Origin: Lachnospiraceae bacterium KH1T2
Lineage (GTDB): Bacteria; Bacillota; Clostridia; Lachnospirales; Lachnospiraceae
Length of the DNA stretch: 64,000 nucleotides
Direction of reading: 5' to 3'
Assembly: GCA_900114405.1 (NCBI GenBank)
Contig: FOSY01000012.1
Coordinates: 1 to 64,000, forward strand
Shown: piece after piece, positions 26,979 through 36,004 of the stretch
How positions within the stretch are numbered: position 1 is the stretch's first letter
Layout of the letters: every line of letters starts with the position of its first letter
The notes under the pieces: model-generated
What the model was told of the DNA's origin: nothing
What the model saw: only the letters and a program-made list of their open reading frames with translations
Databases searched by the model: none
Position numbers and translations under genes: made by a program

Positions 26979-27965
26979 ATGAGTACAAGAATTGGTATAC
27001 TTGGATATGGAAATCTCGGAAGAGGAACAGAACTTGCAGTAAAGGAAGCACCTGATATGGAGCTTGCAGCAGTATTTACAAGAAGAGATCCTTCAACAGT
27101 TAAGATCCTTACAGAGGGAGTTCCGGTTGTAAATACAGATCAGATTGAAGAGTGGAAAGATAAGATTGATGTATTGATCATCTGCGGAGGTTCAGCAACA
27201 GATCTTCCTGTTATGACACCAAAGTATGCAGAAATGTTTAACTGCATAGATAGTTTTGATACTCATGCCAGAATACCTGAACATTTTGCAAACGTAGATG
27301 CAGCAGCAAAGAAGGCTGAGAAGGTTGCTATCATTTCATGCGGATGGGACCCGGGAATGTTCTCACTTAACAGAGTATATGCAAATGCAATTCTCCCTGA
27401 TGGTAAGGACTATACATTCTGGGGCAAAGGCGTTTCACAGGGACATTCAGATGCTGTACGTCGTATTAGTGGCGTTAAGAATGCAAAGCAGTATACAATT
27501 CCTGTAGAAAGTGCTCTCGAAGCTGTAAGAAATGGTGAGAATCCTGAACTTACAGTAAGACAGAAGCACACAAGAGAGTGTTTCGTAGTAGCTGAGGAAG
27601 GTGCTGATCTTGCTCGTATCGAGAAAGAAATCAAAGAAATGCCAAACTATTTTGATGAATATGATACTACAGTACATTTCATCAGTGAAGATGAATTCAA
27701 TAAGAATCATCAGGGAATGGCTCATGGCGGATTTGTATTCCGTTCAGGTAAGACAGGCGTAAATAAGGAACACAATCACATTATCGAATATAGCCTTAAG
27801 CTTGATTCAAACCCTGAGTTTACAACAAATGTGCTTGTTGCTTATGCAAGAGCTGCATTCCGTATGTATAAAGAAGGAATGAAGGGATGCAAGACAGTTC
27901 TTGATATTGCACCTGCATATCTTTCAGAAAAAAGTGGAGAAGAGCTTAGAGCACATCTTCTTTGA
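26979..27965 (+). CDS. ddh: meso-Diaminopimelate D-dehydrogenase
   Basis: This NADPH enzyme of 328 residues makes meso-DAP from L-tetrahydrodipicolinate in one step, supplying lysine and peptidoglycan. N-terminal Rossmann motif GILGYGNLGRG; CSIDSFDTHARIP-like 'NCIDSFDTHARIPEHF', ISCGWDPGMFSLNRVYANAILP and WGKGVSQGHSDAVRRISGV match the Corynebacterium/clostridial Ddh family, and length is usual (~320-330). The ATG at 26979 has AAAGG 8 nt upstream; the frame from 26943 overlaps the -10 box and is rejected. It is monocistronic with its own promoter and terminator. Confidence 0.95.
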   Translation: MSTRIGILGYGNLGRGTELAVKEAPDMELAAVFTRRDPSTVKILTEGVPVVNTDQIEEWKDKIDVLIICGGSATDLPVMTPKYAEMFNCIDSFDTHARIPEHFANVDAAAKKAEKVAIISCGWDPGMFSLNRVYANAILPDGKDYTFWGKGVSQGHSDAVRRISGVKNAKQYTIPVESALEAVRNGENPELTVRQKHTRECFVVAEEGADLARIEKEIKEMPNYFDEYDTTVHFISEDEFNKNHQGMAHGGFVFRSGKTGVNKEHNHIIEYSLKLDSNPEFTTNVLVAYARAAFRMYKEGMKGCKTVLDIAPAYLSEKSGEELRAHLL

Positions 27966-27990
27966 TGTGATTCTGCTGGTAGTTGAAGAA

Positions 27991-28020
27991 GAACGATCTG
28001 AAAAGGTCGTTCTTTTTTTT
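27991..28020 (+). terminator. Terminator of ddh
   Basis: A 9-bp stem (27991-27999 with 28004-28012, one wobble) closed by a GAAA tetraloop, then eight T. Confidence 0.92.
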
Positions 28021-28030
28021 AACTTTTTTA

Positions 28031-28059
28031 TTGACAAAATATATTTTGCACAATATAAT
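28031..28059 (+). promoter_or_regulatory. Perfect-consensus promoter of the peroxidase gene
   Basis: TTGACA (28031-28036), 17 nt, TATAAT (28054-28059). Both hexamers are exact. The leader of ~140 nt holds a possible long-range stem (TTATTTCG near 28105 with CGAAATAA near 28179). It also holds a ribosome-binding-site-like GGTGAGG (28130-28136) 9 nt before an ATG that is immediately followed by TGA (28146-28151). Confidence 0.8.
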
Positions 28060-28205
28060 TTTATCAAATCAAACAATAAATAGATTTTCTTTAGTTAACA
28101 CGACTTATTTCGATTATGTAAATCCTATAGGTGAGGTTTTGCATCATGTGAATTTAGCCGATGTTATAAAAAGTAAGCCGAAATAAAACATACGGAGGAT
28201 AAGAT

Positions 28206-28751
28206 ATGAGCACAATTTATGATTTTTCAGTAACACGTCCATCAGGTGAAGAGTATTCACTTAAAGCTCTTGAGGGGAAGGTTGCAATCATAGTTAATAC
28301 AGCTACAGGCTGTGGATTCACACCTCACTACGAGCCACTCGAAAAAATGTATGAGGAGCTTCATGAAAAGGGACTTGAAATCATCGATGTTCCATGTAAT
28401 CAGTTTGCGGGACAGACACCTGGTACAGATGAGGAAATTCATGAGTTCTGCCAGCTTAACTATAAGACACAGTTCCCTCAGATGAAGAAGTCAGATGTTA
28501 ATGGTGAGAATCAGCTTCCGATTTTTAAGTTCCTGAAAGAACAGAAGGGATTTGAAGGCTTTGGAGAAGGAAAGATGGCTGGCTTTATGGATGACATGTT
28601 AAAGAAGATGGACCCGGATTATGCTAAGAATCCTGATATTAAATGGAACTTTACAAAGTTTGTGATCGATAGAAAAGGAAATGTTGTAGCTCGCTTTGAG
28701 CCTACAGCTGATATGTCAGAAGTTCAGAAGTGTGTAGAATCTCTTATCTGA
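28206..28751 (+). CDS. Glutathione-peroxidase-family thiol peroxidase
   Basis: This cytoplasmic peroxidase of 181 residues reduces hydroperoxides. The peroxidatic residue is C36 in NTATGCGFTPHY, so it is the cysteine and not the selenocysteine type. The other active-site motifs are present: PCNQFAGQTPG and IKWNFTKFVIDRKGNVV (the Trp-Asn pair). Bacterial Cys-type members commonly use thioredoxin, not glutathione. CGGAGG lies before the ATG. With an ideal promoter it may be strongly expressed for oxygen tolerance in an anaerobe. Confidence 0.92.
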   Translation: MSTIYDFSVTRPSGEEYSLKALEGKVAIIVNTATGCGFTPHYEPLEKMYEELHEKGLEIIDVPCNQFAGQTPGTDEEIHEFCQLNYKTQFPQMKKSDVNGENQLPIFKFLKEQKGFEGFGEGKMAGFMDDMLKKMDPDYAKNPDIKWNFTKFVIDRKGNVVARFEPTADMSEVQKCVESLI

Positions 28752-28773
28752 GTAGGAAAATATAATTATAAAC

Positions 28774-28812
28774 AAAAGTCACGGTACTGGTATAGGTATC
28801 GTGACTTTTCGC
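28774..28812 (+). terminator. Probable terminator of the peroxidase gene
   Basis: AAAAGTCACG (28774-28783) pairs perfectly with CGTGACTTTT (28800-28809). The T run is part of the stem and short, so termination may be incomplete. Confidence 0.55.
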
Positions 28813-28835
28813 ATGCGTACAAGCTTCCGCACGCC

Positions 28836-28864
28836 TTGACTTTAACGTATCGCATTGATAAAAT
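28836..28864 (+). promoter_or_regulatory. Promoter of the alanine/glycine symporter gene
   Basis: TTGACT (28836-28841), 17 nt, TAAAAT (28859-28864), with TGA directly before the -10 (extended -10). Confidence 0.75.
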
Positions 28865-28914
28865 TATTAGCAATTGTGAGTATAAGTGTAGGGTGAGCTG
28901 AAAGGAAGTTTATT

Positions 28915-30324
28915 ATGCTGTCAGTTATAGAGCGTGTGAATGATGTATTGAATGGATTTATATGGGGCGTGCCGGCAATGGTATGTATCATCGGTGTAGG
29001 ACTTTACATGAGTTTTAGAACCGGCTTTATCCAGATAAGAAAATTTGCATATGCAATGAAAGTCACGCTGGGTCGCATGTTTAATAAAGACGCGGCAAAG
29101 CAGGGAGCTATCACACCTTTTCAGGCGGTGTGTACAGCGCTTGCGGCAACGATAGGTACAGGAAATATTGCGGGTGTTGCCGGAGCTATAGCACTTGGAG
29201 GTCCGGGAGCTATTTTTTGGATGTGGTGTTCGGCGTTGCTTGGAATGTGTACTAAATTTACTGAGGTCACACTTGCGGTAAAATATAGAGAAAAGAATAA
29301 AGCTGGTGAGTATGTCGGAGGACCGATGTATTACATTAAAAATGGCCTTTCCGGTAAATGGGGATGGCTTGCGGTAGTGTATTCTATACTTGGCATACTT
29401 ACTGTTTTCGGAACAGGTAATGCAACTCAGGTAAATACGATAACAGCGGCTATAAATCAGGCTTTGGCTAATTATGGAGTAGTTGGAGAAGCACAGCTTC
29501 CGAAAGTTAAGATTGCCATAGGCGTGATAATTGCACTGCTTGTAGCTGTGATTCTCATAGGTGGTGTCAAGCGCATAGGAAATGTAACAGAAAAACTTGT
29601 GCCATTTATGGCGCTTTTCTATGTGGTACTTTCGCTTGGAGTAATATTTTTGAATCTTGACAGGGTTCCAACTGTATTTGCTTCGATATTTGAAGGTGCG
29701 TTTAAGCCGTCTGCGGTAACAGGCGGAATGGTGGGAAGTGTATTTTTGAGCCTAAAAAAAGGTGTGTCCAGAGGAATATTTTCGAACGAAGCCGGACTTG
29801 GTACAGGTTCTATAGCACATGCCTGTGCAGATACAGACCAGCCTGTGAAACAGGGGTTTTTCGGTGTGTTTGAAGTTTTTGCTGATACGATAGTTGTGTG
29901 TACGCTTACTGCACTTGTGATACTTTGCAGCGGAGTTTCAATCAATTATGGGAGTGCAGCGGGAGCAGAGCTTACTATAAGTGGGTTTACTTCTACATAT
30001 GGAAATTGGGTATCGGTATTTACAGCAGTTGCTATGTGCTGCTTTGCATTTTCTACAATTCTTGGCTGGGGACTTTATGGCTTGAGATGCGTTGAGTATG
30101 TATTTTCAGAAAAGTTTACGAAGCCGTTTTTGATCGTGTATTCGCTTGTGGCGATTGCAGGAGCAACAATGGACCTTGGTCTTATATGGAATATTTCAGA
30201 CACGTGCAATGGTTTTATGGTAATCCCGAACTTGATAGCAGTATTTATGCTTGGCGGAAAGGTTGTTAAAATGATAAATGAATTTTTCGGGAGCAAATGT
30301 AGCGACGATAAAGTCAACTGCTAA
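28915..30324 (+). CDS. Alanine/glycine:cation symporter (AGCS family)
   Basis: This membrane protein of 469 residues has about 10-11 helices and takes up alanine or glycine with Na+ (or H+). Family signatures are ATIGTGNIAGVAGAIALGGPGAIFWMW near residues 80-105, KYREKNKAGEYVGGPMYYI, and SNEAGLGTGSIAHACADTDQPV. AAAGGAAG precedes the ATG. A sodium-dependent amino-acid importer fits an organism that makes a sodium gradient by decarboxylation (operon at 50489-55725). Confidence 0.93.
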   Translation: MLSVIERVNDVLNGFIWGVPAMVCIIGVGLYMSFRTGFIQIRKFAYAMKVTLGRMFNKDAAKQGAITPFQAVCTALAATIGTGNIAGVAGAIALGGPGAIFWMWCSALLGMCTKFTEVTLAVKYREKNKAGEYVGGPMYYIKNGLSGKWGWLAVVYSILGILTVFGTGNATQVNTITAAINQALANYGVVGEAQLPKVKIAIGVIIALLVAVILIGGVKRIGNVTEKLVPFMALFYVVLSLGVIFLNLDRVPTVFASIFEGAFKPSAVTGGMVGSVFLSLKKGVSRGIFSNEAGLGTGSIAHACADTDQPVKQGFFGVFEVFADTIVVCTLTALVILCSGVSINYGSAAGAELTISGFTSTYGNWVSVFTAVAMCCFAFSTILGWGLYGLRCVEYVFSEKFTKPFLIVYSLVAIAGATMDLGLIWNISDTCNGFMVIPNLIAVFMLGGKVVKMINEFFGSKCSDDKVNC

Positions 30325-30326
30325 AT

Positions 30327-30662
30327 ATGGACAAGAACAAGCGTTTGCACTATTGCGGAAGCATTATGGCGTTAGCAGGGATTCTGACAGGCGATTATAA
30401 GCTATATAAAGCGGCTAATTATGACGGGAGGCGGCGTATGTGCAAAGTTTTAGAAGAAAGAGATGAAAGAATAAAACAAGAATATGAGGTAAAACTAAAA
30501 AAGAAGGACGCAGAGCTCTCAGAGAAGGATGCAGCGCTCTCAGAGAAGGACGCAGAGCTCTCAGAGAAGGATGCAGCGCTCTCAGAGAAGGATGCAGCGC
30601 TCTCAGAAAGAGATGCAGAGATAGAGAGACTTAAGGCTCGTCTTGCGGAACTTGAGAAATAA
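30327..30662 (+). CDS. Small heptad-repeat coiled-coil protein
   Basis: This frame of 111 codons is open right after the symporter. Its last 60 residues are coiled-coil repeats, SEKDA(A/E)L, encoded by five 21-bp tandem units (30504-30608). The first 36 residues (YCGSIMALAGILTGDYKLYKA) look like part of a different domain, vaguely like the C-terminal end of Rpn/PD-(D/E)XK transposase-like proteins; this is weak. No ribosome binding site precedes the ATG at 30327, whereas GGGAGG lies 6 nt before an ATG at 30438. A 74-residue product starting there is therefore the safer reading. Function unknown. Confidence 0.5.
   Translation: MDKNKRLHYCGSIMALAGILTGDYKLYKAANYDGRRRMCKVLEERDERIKQEYEVKLKKKDAELSEKDAALSEKDAELSEKDAALSEKDAALSERDAEIERLKARLAELEK
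30504..30608 (+). repeat. 21-bp tandem repeat, five copies
   Basis: Five exact-length units of the type AAGGAYGCAGMGCTCTCAGA(G). Two variants alternate as A-B-A-B-B: copies 1 and 3 are identical; copies 2 and 4 are identical and copy 5 differs only in its last base. This implies duplication of a 42-bp block followed by a single-unit copy. The repeat keeps the reading frame. Confidence 0.95.
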
Positions 30663-30698
30663 CTAATAATTTATTTAATTTTATAATGTAAAATTTTT

Positions 30699-30750
30699 AA
30701 GAACTGTCACTTTGATGTAGTACGCATCGAAAGTGGCAGTTCTTTTGTTT
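30699..30750 (+). terminator. Terminator after the coiled-coil gene
   Basis: A stem of ~19 bp (30699-30717 with 30725-30744, one wobble, one bulge) closed by TAGTACG, running into TTTTG. Just downstream TGTGTA and TACACA (30759-30778) enclose eight T. Confidence 0.85.
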
Positions 30751-30797
30751 TTCATAAATGTGTATTTTTTTTTACACAGAAAATAATAAAGGTTTTA

Positions 30798-30825
30798 TAA
30801 ATTAAAGCACTTATCTAGCCGATAG
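30798..30825 (+). promoter_or_regulatory. Sigma-28 (SigD/FliA)-like promoter
   Basis: TAAA (30798-30801), 16 nt, GCCGATAG (30818-30825). The Bacillus SigD consensus is TAAA, 14-16 nt, GCCGATAT, so seven of eight -10 bases match. It lies ~110 nt before the start of the giant surface protein, in a region with no better sigma-A promoter. Confidence 0.6.
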
Positions 30826-30933
30826 TTAAAATAGCAGAACACAACTGTGTATTAGCGCTTTTGCGGGATGCGTCAAAACTCTGGATTATAAGGTGAATTT
30901 GTTAAGAATATAAGAGAAGGCGGGAGATAAGTT

Positions 30934-33900
30934 ATGGCGAAAAAAAGTGTAAAACGTAAAAGATATTTAAGAATGAAAAAAGGAGTGCGTCGTACTATAG
31001 CTACGCTCCTTATGGTCACTGCGCTTATAGTTGCGGCTATACCTGCGCCATCACTGAGGGCGGCTGACACTCAGTCTGAGAATGAGAGAGAAGATACATC
31101 TTCGACTGAGGCTACAGATGGTGTTGAACCAGAGTCTGTAACCAGTACCTTTCCTGCTTATGATTCAGAGGGGAATTTATGGATACAGAGCCCACAAGAT
31201 CTTGGTGTAGCGCTTGGATTCGTAGTAGATAAGTCAAAGAATACAGCAATGCTTGCAGGATATGATACTTCTGGAGCAAAGGATGCTGATGATGTAATAA
31301 TTTATTCTGACAGAAGCAAGATTGAAAATGTAACTTTACCGGTGACAGCGACAGACCCTGATGGGGTTATCTTTACCGTAACAGGTGTAAATAAATGCTC
31401 GGGTGACTTGCATACATTTCGTATTGCAAGTGAATCTGGTGTAACAAGGACTGTTGATATAGGCGGAAGTGCGTTTGCAAATGATAAATATCTTACAGGA
31501 ATTCCTGAAGGTGCGGATCAGATTACATCAATTGGTTCATATGCATTTCAGAATACAGAAAAATTCGTTGACATATGGACAATACCTGCAAGTGTAGTGT
31601 CTATTGGTTCACATGCGTTTGAAGGCTCTGGAATAACAGGTGTCACTTTTGCTTCAGGAAGTGCATTAAAAACACTTGATGCAGCTGCATTTGCGGGAGC
31701 AGATAAGCTAGGTTCAGCAGATCTTTCTGCATGTACAGCATTAACTACATTAAAGGGTGAAACATTTAAGGATTGTACAGCGCTTACAACAGTAAATATA
31801 GATAATGGTGCGCTTACTGTATTGGGCAGTTCTGAGTTTGCTGAATGTGTAATGCTGAAAACTATTAAATTTCCAAGTACGTTGACAGGACTGGGAGTTG
31901 GAAATAAATGCTTTGAAAATTCGGCAATTCAGGAACTTGACCTTGGAGATACTTCTATTACGGCATTTTATGGAGATACAGTAGATGGATGTACAAGCCT
32001 TGCTAAGGTATCGCTTCCAAGCACAGTTCAGAATATAGGAAATGGAGCATTTAAAGATTGTGCAGCGCTTACAGAATTTGTTTTGAAAGCCTATGAATGT
32101 GGTATTGAAGGTTGGGATTCTGGTGGCTTTATTCAGACAGGGCTTAAGGATGACTGCGTAATAGTCGGTTATGCTCATAAGTATGAAAGCGATGAAGGTA
32201 AAGAACTTGATGACCTTACCGGAAGTCAGGGTAAAGCAGAACTGTCAGATATCTTTAAGTTTGCACTTCAAAATGGTTTTAAATTTAAGGACCTTGATGG
32301 AAAGGGCGAAAGCTCAGAAGACTGGTTTGATGGAACTTATAAGATCGATAATGATGGAAAACTTGTCTATATTAACAAAGGCTCTACAGTGTGGACAGAT
32401 GATATCGCAGACGGTGTAATTACGATTCCAAAAGCTGTATATGGAAAAGATGTAAAAGGAATTGCAGGATATCAGGCGGTTCTTAAAGGCTTTAGTGAAG
32501 CAGCAAGTACTATTGAACTTCCAGCTACACTTCTTTCAATTGACGATCAGGCATTTTATAATTGCCCCAATATTAAGGAAGTAAAATTAGATGCAGCTAC
32601 ATCAGACGATGTGACAATTGGCTCTGAGGCATTTGAAGGAACTGCGGATGGATTTATCTTATATGGTCCAATAAGTGCATCTAACGGTGCATTTAACTAT
32701 GCAATGAATACAAAGATAACTCCGACTGGTGGGACACAGTCTGATTACATAAAATACGCAAATGCAGACGGTGATGAGACAGCTGTTGATAATCCACTTT
32801 TAATAGTACAGAAGCAACAGCATTTATCTGTACGTCCGGTAAGAGGTGCAGAGGATACAAATTACTACAATACATTAATTGAAGTAAGACCGGGAGCAGA
32901 TACTATCACCAAGGTAACGATTCCTTCAGGTATTGAGTACTTGAATAAGCAATTTACCGCAGCTGACAGCTCTTCCGGAACAGCACTTGAAAGCCTCACT
33001 GCCGGTGGGCTTAAAGTTATCGACGACTTTGAACTTTCTAATAACAAAAACCTCAAAGAGGCTTCGATAACCATGGCAGATGGTGGTGTGATCGGTTATG
33101 CGCCATTTAAGGAGGATAAAAAACTTGCTTCACCTACAGTTACGGGAGCAGGTTATTCATCTGATGCAGGTGTGATATATACCGATAGTGGTGCAACGAT
33201 CTTGGAATTGGTACCCGGCGTAGATTCAGATGTGTACAGACCACAAAATACAAATGTGACAGCTATGCTCAAATATGCTTTTTCCGGCGAATATGCAAAG
33301 GATATGAATATCAACCTGCTTGGAACAGGCATTACTGTAATTCCAGAGTATGCATTCTACCAGAATGATACCTTGAATAAGCTGGAGCTTGGCGATAAGG
33401 TTAAGAGAGTTGAGGAGCATGCATTCGCTCAGGATGAGAGTAATAAATATTCCGGTGAATCAGTATTTATCTTCCGTAATAAAGATACATACATCATGAA
33501 CATAAATGCATTTGAGAACATTGATAAAAATGCAAAAATTAAAATGTCTTCGTTCCCGACAGGACAGGTGTATGAATTCTGGCAACTTTATGGTGACGGA
33601 GGAAATAATATCATTTGGGAAGACCTTGGCTCTAACTCACTTTCAAGTGATAACTGCTATATCCAGCCTGACCCGCTTGATGATGAGAAGTATGACAGCG
33701 GACATGAGATCAGGAAGAATAGCAAGAGGTCAGATGGTTCCGAGACAGGTAAGCTGAAGGTTTACTTTGCAGGTGTTCAAGAGCCTTTGACAGAGTATGA
33801 TGATGTAACTCAGGTTGGTGATTATTACCTGAAATATGAAAATAATACAGATGTAGGAACTGCGTACATCCACATTATAGGACGAAATAACTATACCGGA

Positions 33901-35922
33901 ATGAAGACGGTATCTTTCAATATCGTGGATAAGGATGACAGCGATGAGGAGACAAAGACGTCGCTCTATACAAATCCTTTCCCACTTGTGGTATCGCTGA
34001 ATTCTACAATGACTGTAGCGAGAGTAACTAAAACTGCCGACAGTTCTGCGGTACATCCGAAAAATAATGGATACTTTACACTGAATAAGTATACTGATGG
34101 CTCAGTAATTCCTACGGATGCTTATAAGATCTCTGGATATTTCGCAGACGCAGAAGGTGAAAATAATGTTGTCATAAGCACTCCTGGATCATACTATGTA
34201 AAGCTCACAAGCGTTGACAGTGATTATTTCACCGGTTATCATATGGCTCCACTTACAGTTAAGGACAGTGCTTCTGACAATAATGCAGGTGATGACGACC
34301 CGGGCAAAAATCCTTCAGACGGCGGAGGAGGAAATACACCTTCTGAGAATGATGCAGAAAATGATAAATATAAGTCTTCACTTTCTGAAGACTGCATGCC
34401 GAGCGTAACACCGATATCAGCAACGCTTGCACCTGATGGAAGTACAATAGCACTTACGCCTGGTAAGGAATTTAACCTTCTCTTAGTTTCAAATAACTCT
34501 ATAATTCCTGCAAGTCAGTACATGATAGAAGGTTACTATAGCGACGCAGAGTGTACTACAAAGGCTGTGCCGAGTCAGGCTGGCTCTTACTACATTAAAG
34601 TGGTGCCGAGAGGTTCGTCGTCGACACTAAAGGGGTATATAATAATTCCACTTGAAGTTTCGACGAATGATTCGCTTATCATAAGCTCTATCCAAAATCA
34701 GTACTGGACAGGCTCAACGGTAACGCCGGCATTGAGTGTGCATCCGTCAACGGATATAAGTAAGACTCTTACGGCTAATCAGGATTATTCGGCAGCATAT
34801 TCGAGCAACATAGGTCCGGGAGCTGCTACGGCATCGGTTAAGGGTAAATCTATCTATGACGGAAAGACAGCAACGGCTACGTTCTCAATTCTTAAGTCAA
34901 TCGAGAATTGTACTGTGCATGCGGATAATACAGCATATACGGGCGAGAGGACCACACCGACCGTTGTAGTAACAGATGGAAGTAAACAGCTTACACAGGG
35001 AACGGACTTTGTCGTTTCTAATATTGAAAATAATGTAAAGATAAACAAAAAAGGTAAAGTGACGGTTGAAGGAATCGGCTATTACTATGGTTCTAAGACA
35101 GCGAAGTTTTCGGTATTGAAGGTTTATACATCTTCTTCATCAAGCTCGTCTAAGTCCTCATCGTCATCATCATCTTCTAGGTCGACGTCGTCAAGCAGTT
35201 CATCCACAGCAAGTTCTTCAAGCAGCAGTGCTGCAGCAGCGACGAGTGATGCGACAACGACTTCGACAAATACAGTTCCCGGAACTGAAAATGTTTCTCC
35301 GGCAAATGGTAATGGATATGTAAGTACGGGAACACAGGTGCCTGTAGACTCAGGAGATACAGATTTTGAGAACTCTACAGCGACAGTTAACGGCTCAACA
35401 GATAATAATTACGTGGTAAAGATCACAAAGTCTTCGGCAGCGGATGCTGAGTTCAGAAGCGCACTTGAGAGTCAGTATGGAAATATAGACGCATTTAAAT
35501 ATTATGCGATGGATATTTCTCTCTATGACGAGACAGGAACTACAAAGATCGAAAATCCTCAAGGTGTTTCAGTAACTCTTACAGTTCCACTTCCTGATGA
35601 GACAGTATCTTATGGAGGAAACAATCAGGCTGCAGCAGTTGGCAGCATAGGAAATCTTGAAGACCTTTCGACAAGATTTACAACAATTGGCGGAAAAGCA
35701 TGTGCAACATTTACAGCGACACATTTCTCTACATATGGCTTCTATGTTGATACAAATAACCTTTCTGCTAATGGTTCACTCGACTCTACGCCAAAGACCG
35801 GTGACCCGATAAGCCCTAAGTGGTTCCTTTCACTTGGACTTGCGGCACTTTCAATGTTCCTCTTCCTTAAGAGAGATCCGATACCGGTACCGGCAGTTGA
35901 GCGTGTACGTCCGGCAAGATAA
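30934..35922 (+). CDS. Giant BspA-like LRR surface protein with PKTGD sorting signal
   Basis: This is a secreted, wall-anchored protein of 1662 residues. The N-terminus is a long basic signal peptide (hydrophobic core ~22-36). BspA-type leucine-rich repeats (TSIGSYAFQNT, VSIGSHAFEGSG, TVQNIGNGAFKDC) run through ~190-390, with more at ~505-575 and ~650-850. Two related ~100-residue modules follow (~1009-1115 and ~1149-1245), then two Ig-like repeats (~1248-1395). A nearly pure serine linker (~1399-1440) and a ~150-residue domain lead to PKTGD at 1620-1624, a membrane helix and basic residues. PKTGD is a variant sortase signal; no sortase gene is in this window. Such proteins act in adhesion to polysaccharides, other bacteria or host surfaces; the ligand is unknown. 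Confidence 0.88.
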   Translation: MAKKSVKRKRYLRMKKGVRRTIATLLMVTALIVAAIPAPSLRAADTQSENEREDTSSTEATDGVEPESVTSTFPAYDSEGNLWIQSPQDLGVALGFVVDKSKNTAMLAGYDTSGAKDADDVIIYSDRSKIENVTLPVTATDPDGVIFTVTGVNKCSGDLHTFRIASESGVTRTVDIGGSAFANDKYLTGIPEGADQITSIGSYAFQNTEKFVDIWTIPASVVSIGSHAFEGSGITGVTFASGSALKTLDAAAFAGADKLGSADLSACTALTTLKGETFKDCTALTTVNIDNGALTVLGSSEFAECVMLKTIKFPSTLTGLGVGNKCFENSAIQELDLGDTSITAFYGDTVDGCTSLAKVSLPSTVQNIGNGAFKDCAALTEFVLKAYECGIEGWDSGGFIQTGLKDDCVIVGYAHKYESDEGKELDDLTGSQGKAELSDIFKFALQNGFKFKDLDGKGESSEDWFDGTYKIDNDGKLVYINKGSTVWTDDIADGVITIPKAVYGKDVKGIAGYQAVLKGFSEAASTIELPATLLSIDDQAFYNCPNIKEVKLDAATSDDVTIGSEAFEGTADGFILYGPISASNGAFNYAMNTKITPTGGTQSDYIKYANADGDETAVDNPLLIVQKQQHLSVRPVRGAEDTNYYNTLIEVRPGADTITKVTIPSGIEYLNKQFTAADSSSGTALESLTAGGLKVIDDFELSNNKNLKEASITMADGGVIGYAPFKEDKKLASPTVTGAGYSSDAGVIYTDSGATILELVPGVDSDVYRPQNTNVTAMLKYAFSGEYAKDMNINLLGTGITVIPEYAFYQNDTLNKLELGDKVKRVEEHAFAQDESNKYSGESVFIFRNKDTYIMNINAFENIDKNAKIKMSSFPTGQVYEFWQLYGDGGNNIIWEDLGSNSLSSDNCYIQPDPLDDEKYDSGHEIRKNSKRSDGSETGKLKVYFAGVQEPLTEYDDVTQVGDYYLKYENNTDVGTAYIHIIGRNNYTGMKTVSFNIVDKDDSDEETKTSLYTNPFPLVVSLNSTMTVARVTKTADSSAVHPKNNGYFTLNKYTDGSVIPTDAYKISGYFADAEGENNVVISTPGSYYVKLTSVDSDYFTGYHMAPLTVKDSASDNNAGDDDPGKNPSDGGGGNTPSENDAENDKYKSSLSEDCMPSVTPISATLAPDGSTIALTPGKEFNLLLVSNNSIIPASQYMIEGYYSDAECTTKAVPSQAGSYYIKVVPRGSSSTLKGYIIIPLEVSTNDSLIISSIQNQYWTGSTVTPALSVHPSTDISKTLTANQDYSAAYSSNIGPGAATASVKGKSIYDGKTATATFSILKSIENCTVHADNTAYTGERTTPTVVVTDGSKQLTQGTDFVVSNIENNVKINKKGKVTVEGIGYYYGSKTAKFSVLKVYTSSSSSSSKSSSSSSSSRSTSSSSSSTASSSSSSAAAATSDATTTSTNTVPGTENVSPANGNGYVSTGTQVPVDSGDTDFENSTATVNGSTDNNYVVKITKSSAADAEFRSALESQYGNIDAFKYYAMDISLYDETGTTKIENPQGVSVTLTVPLPDETVSYGGNNQAAAVGSIGNLEDLSTRFTTIGGKACATFTATHFSTYGFYVDTNNLSANGSLDSTPKTGDPISPKWFLSLGLAALSMFLFLKRDPIPVPAVERVRPAR

Positions 35923-35935
35923 ATTTAAGCAAAAT

Positions 35936-35983
35936 AAAAGCAGTGCCTGCCATTTACAAAGTGGCAGAAGCACTGCTTTTTTA
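35936..35983. terminator. Bidirectional terminator between convergent genes
   Basis: A compound stem: AAAAGCAGTGC with GCACTGCTTTT, plus inner CTGCCA with TGGCAG, closing a short loop. T runs flank it on both strands, serving the LRR gene (plus) and the glycosyltransferase gene (minus). Confidence 0.88.
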
Positions 35984-36004
35984 GCTTATAAAAATCTAAT
36001 GGAA

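Noticed and set aside
27983..28186. 67-codon frame ending NPIGEVLHHVNLADVIKSKPK before the peroxidase gene
   Set aside because: The end looks protein-like, but the frame starts in the ddh terminator and crosses a consensus promoter with no start codon or ribosome binding site; at most an old gene remnant.
30504..30608. Repeat array as CRISPR
   Set aside because: Units are directly adjacent with no spacers and keep a reading frame.
30826..30933. Possible c-di-GMP riboswitch before the surface protein
   Set aside because: A GGGATGCG-like word is present, but the paired loops and the conserved AAACC motif of GEMM-I and the GEMM-II core are missing.
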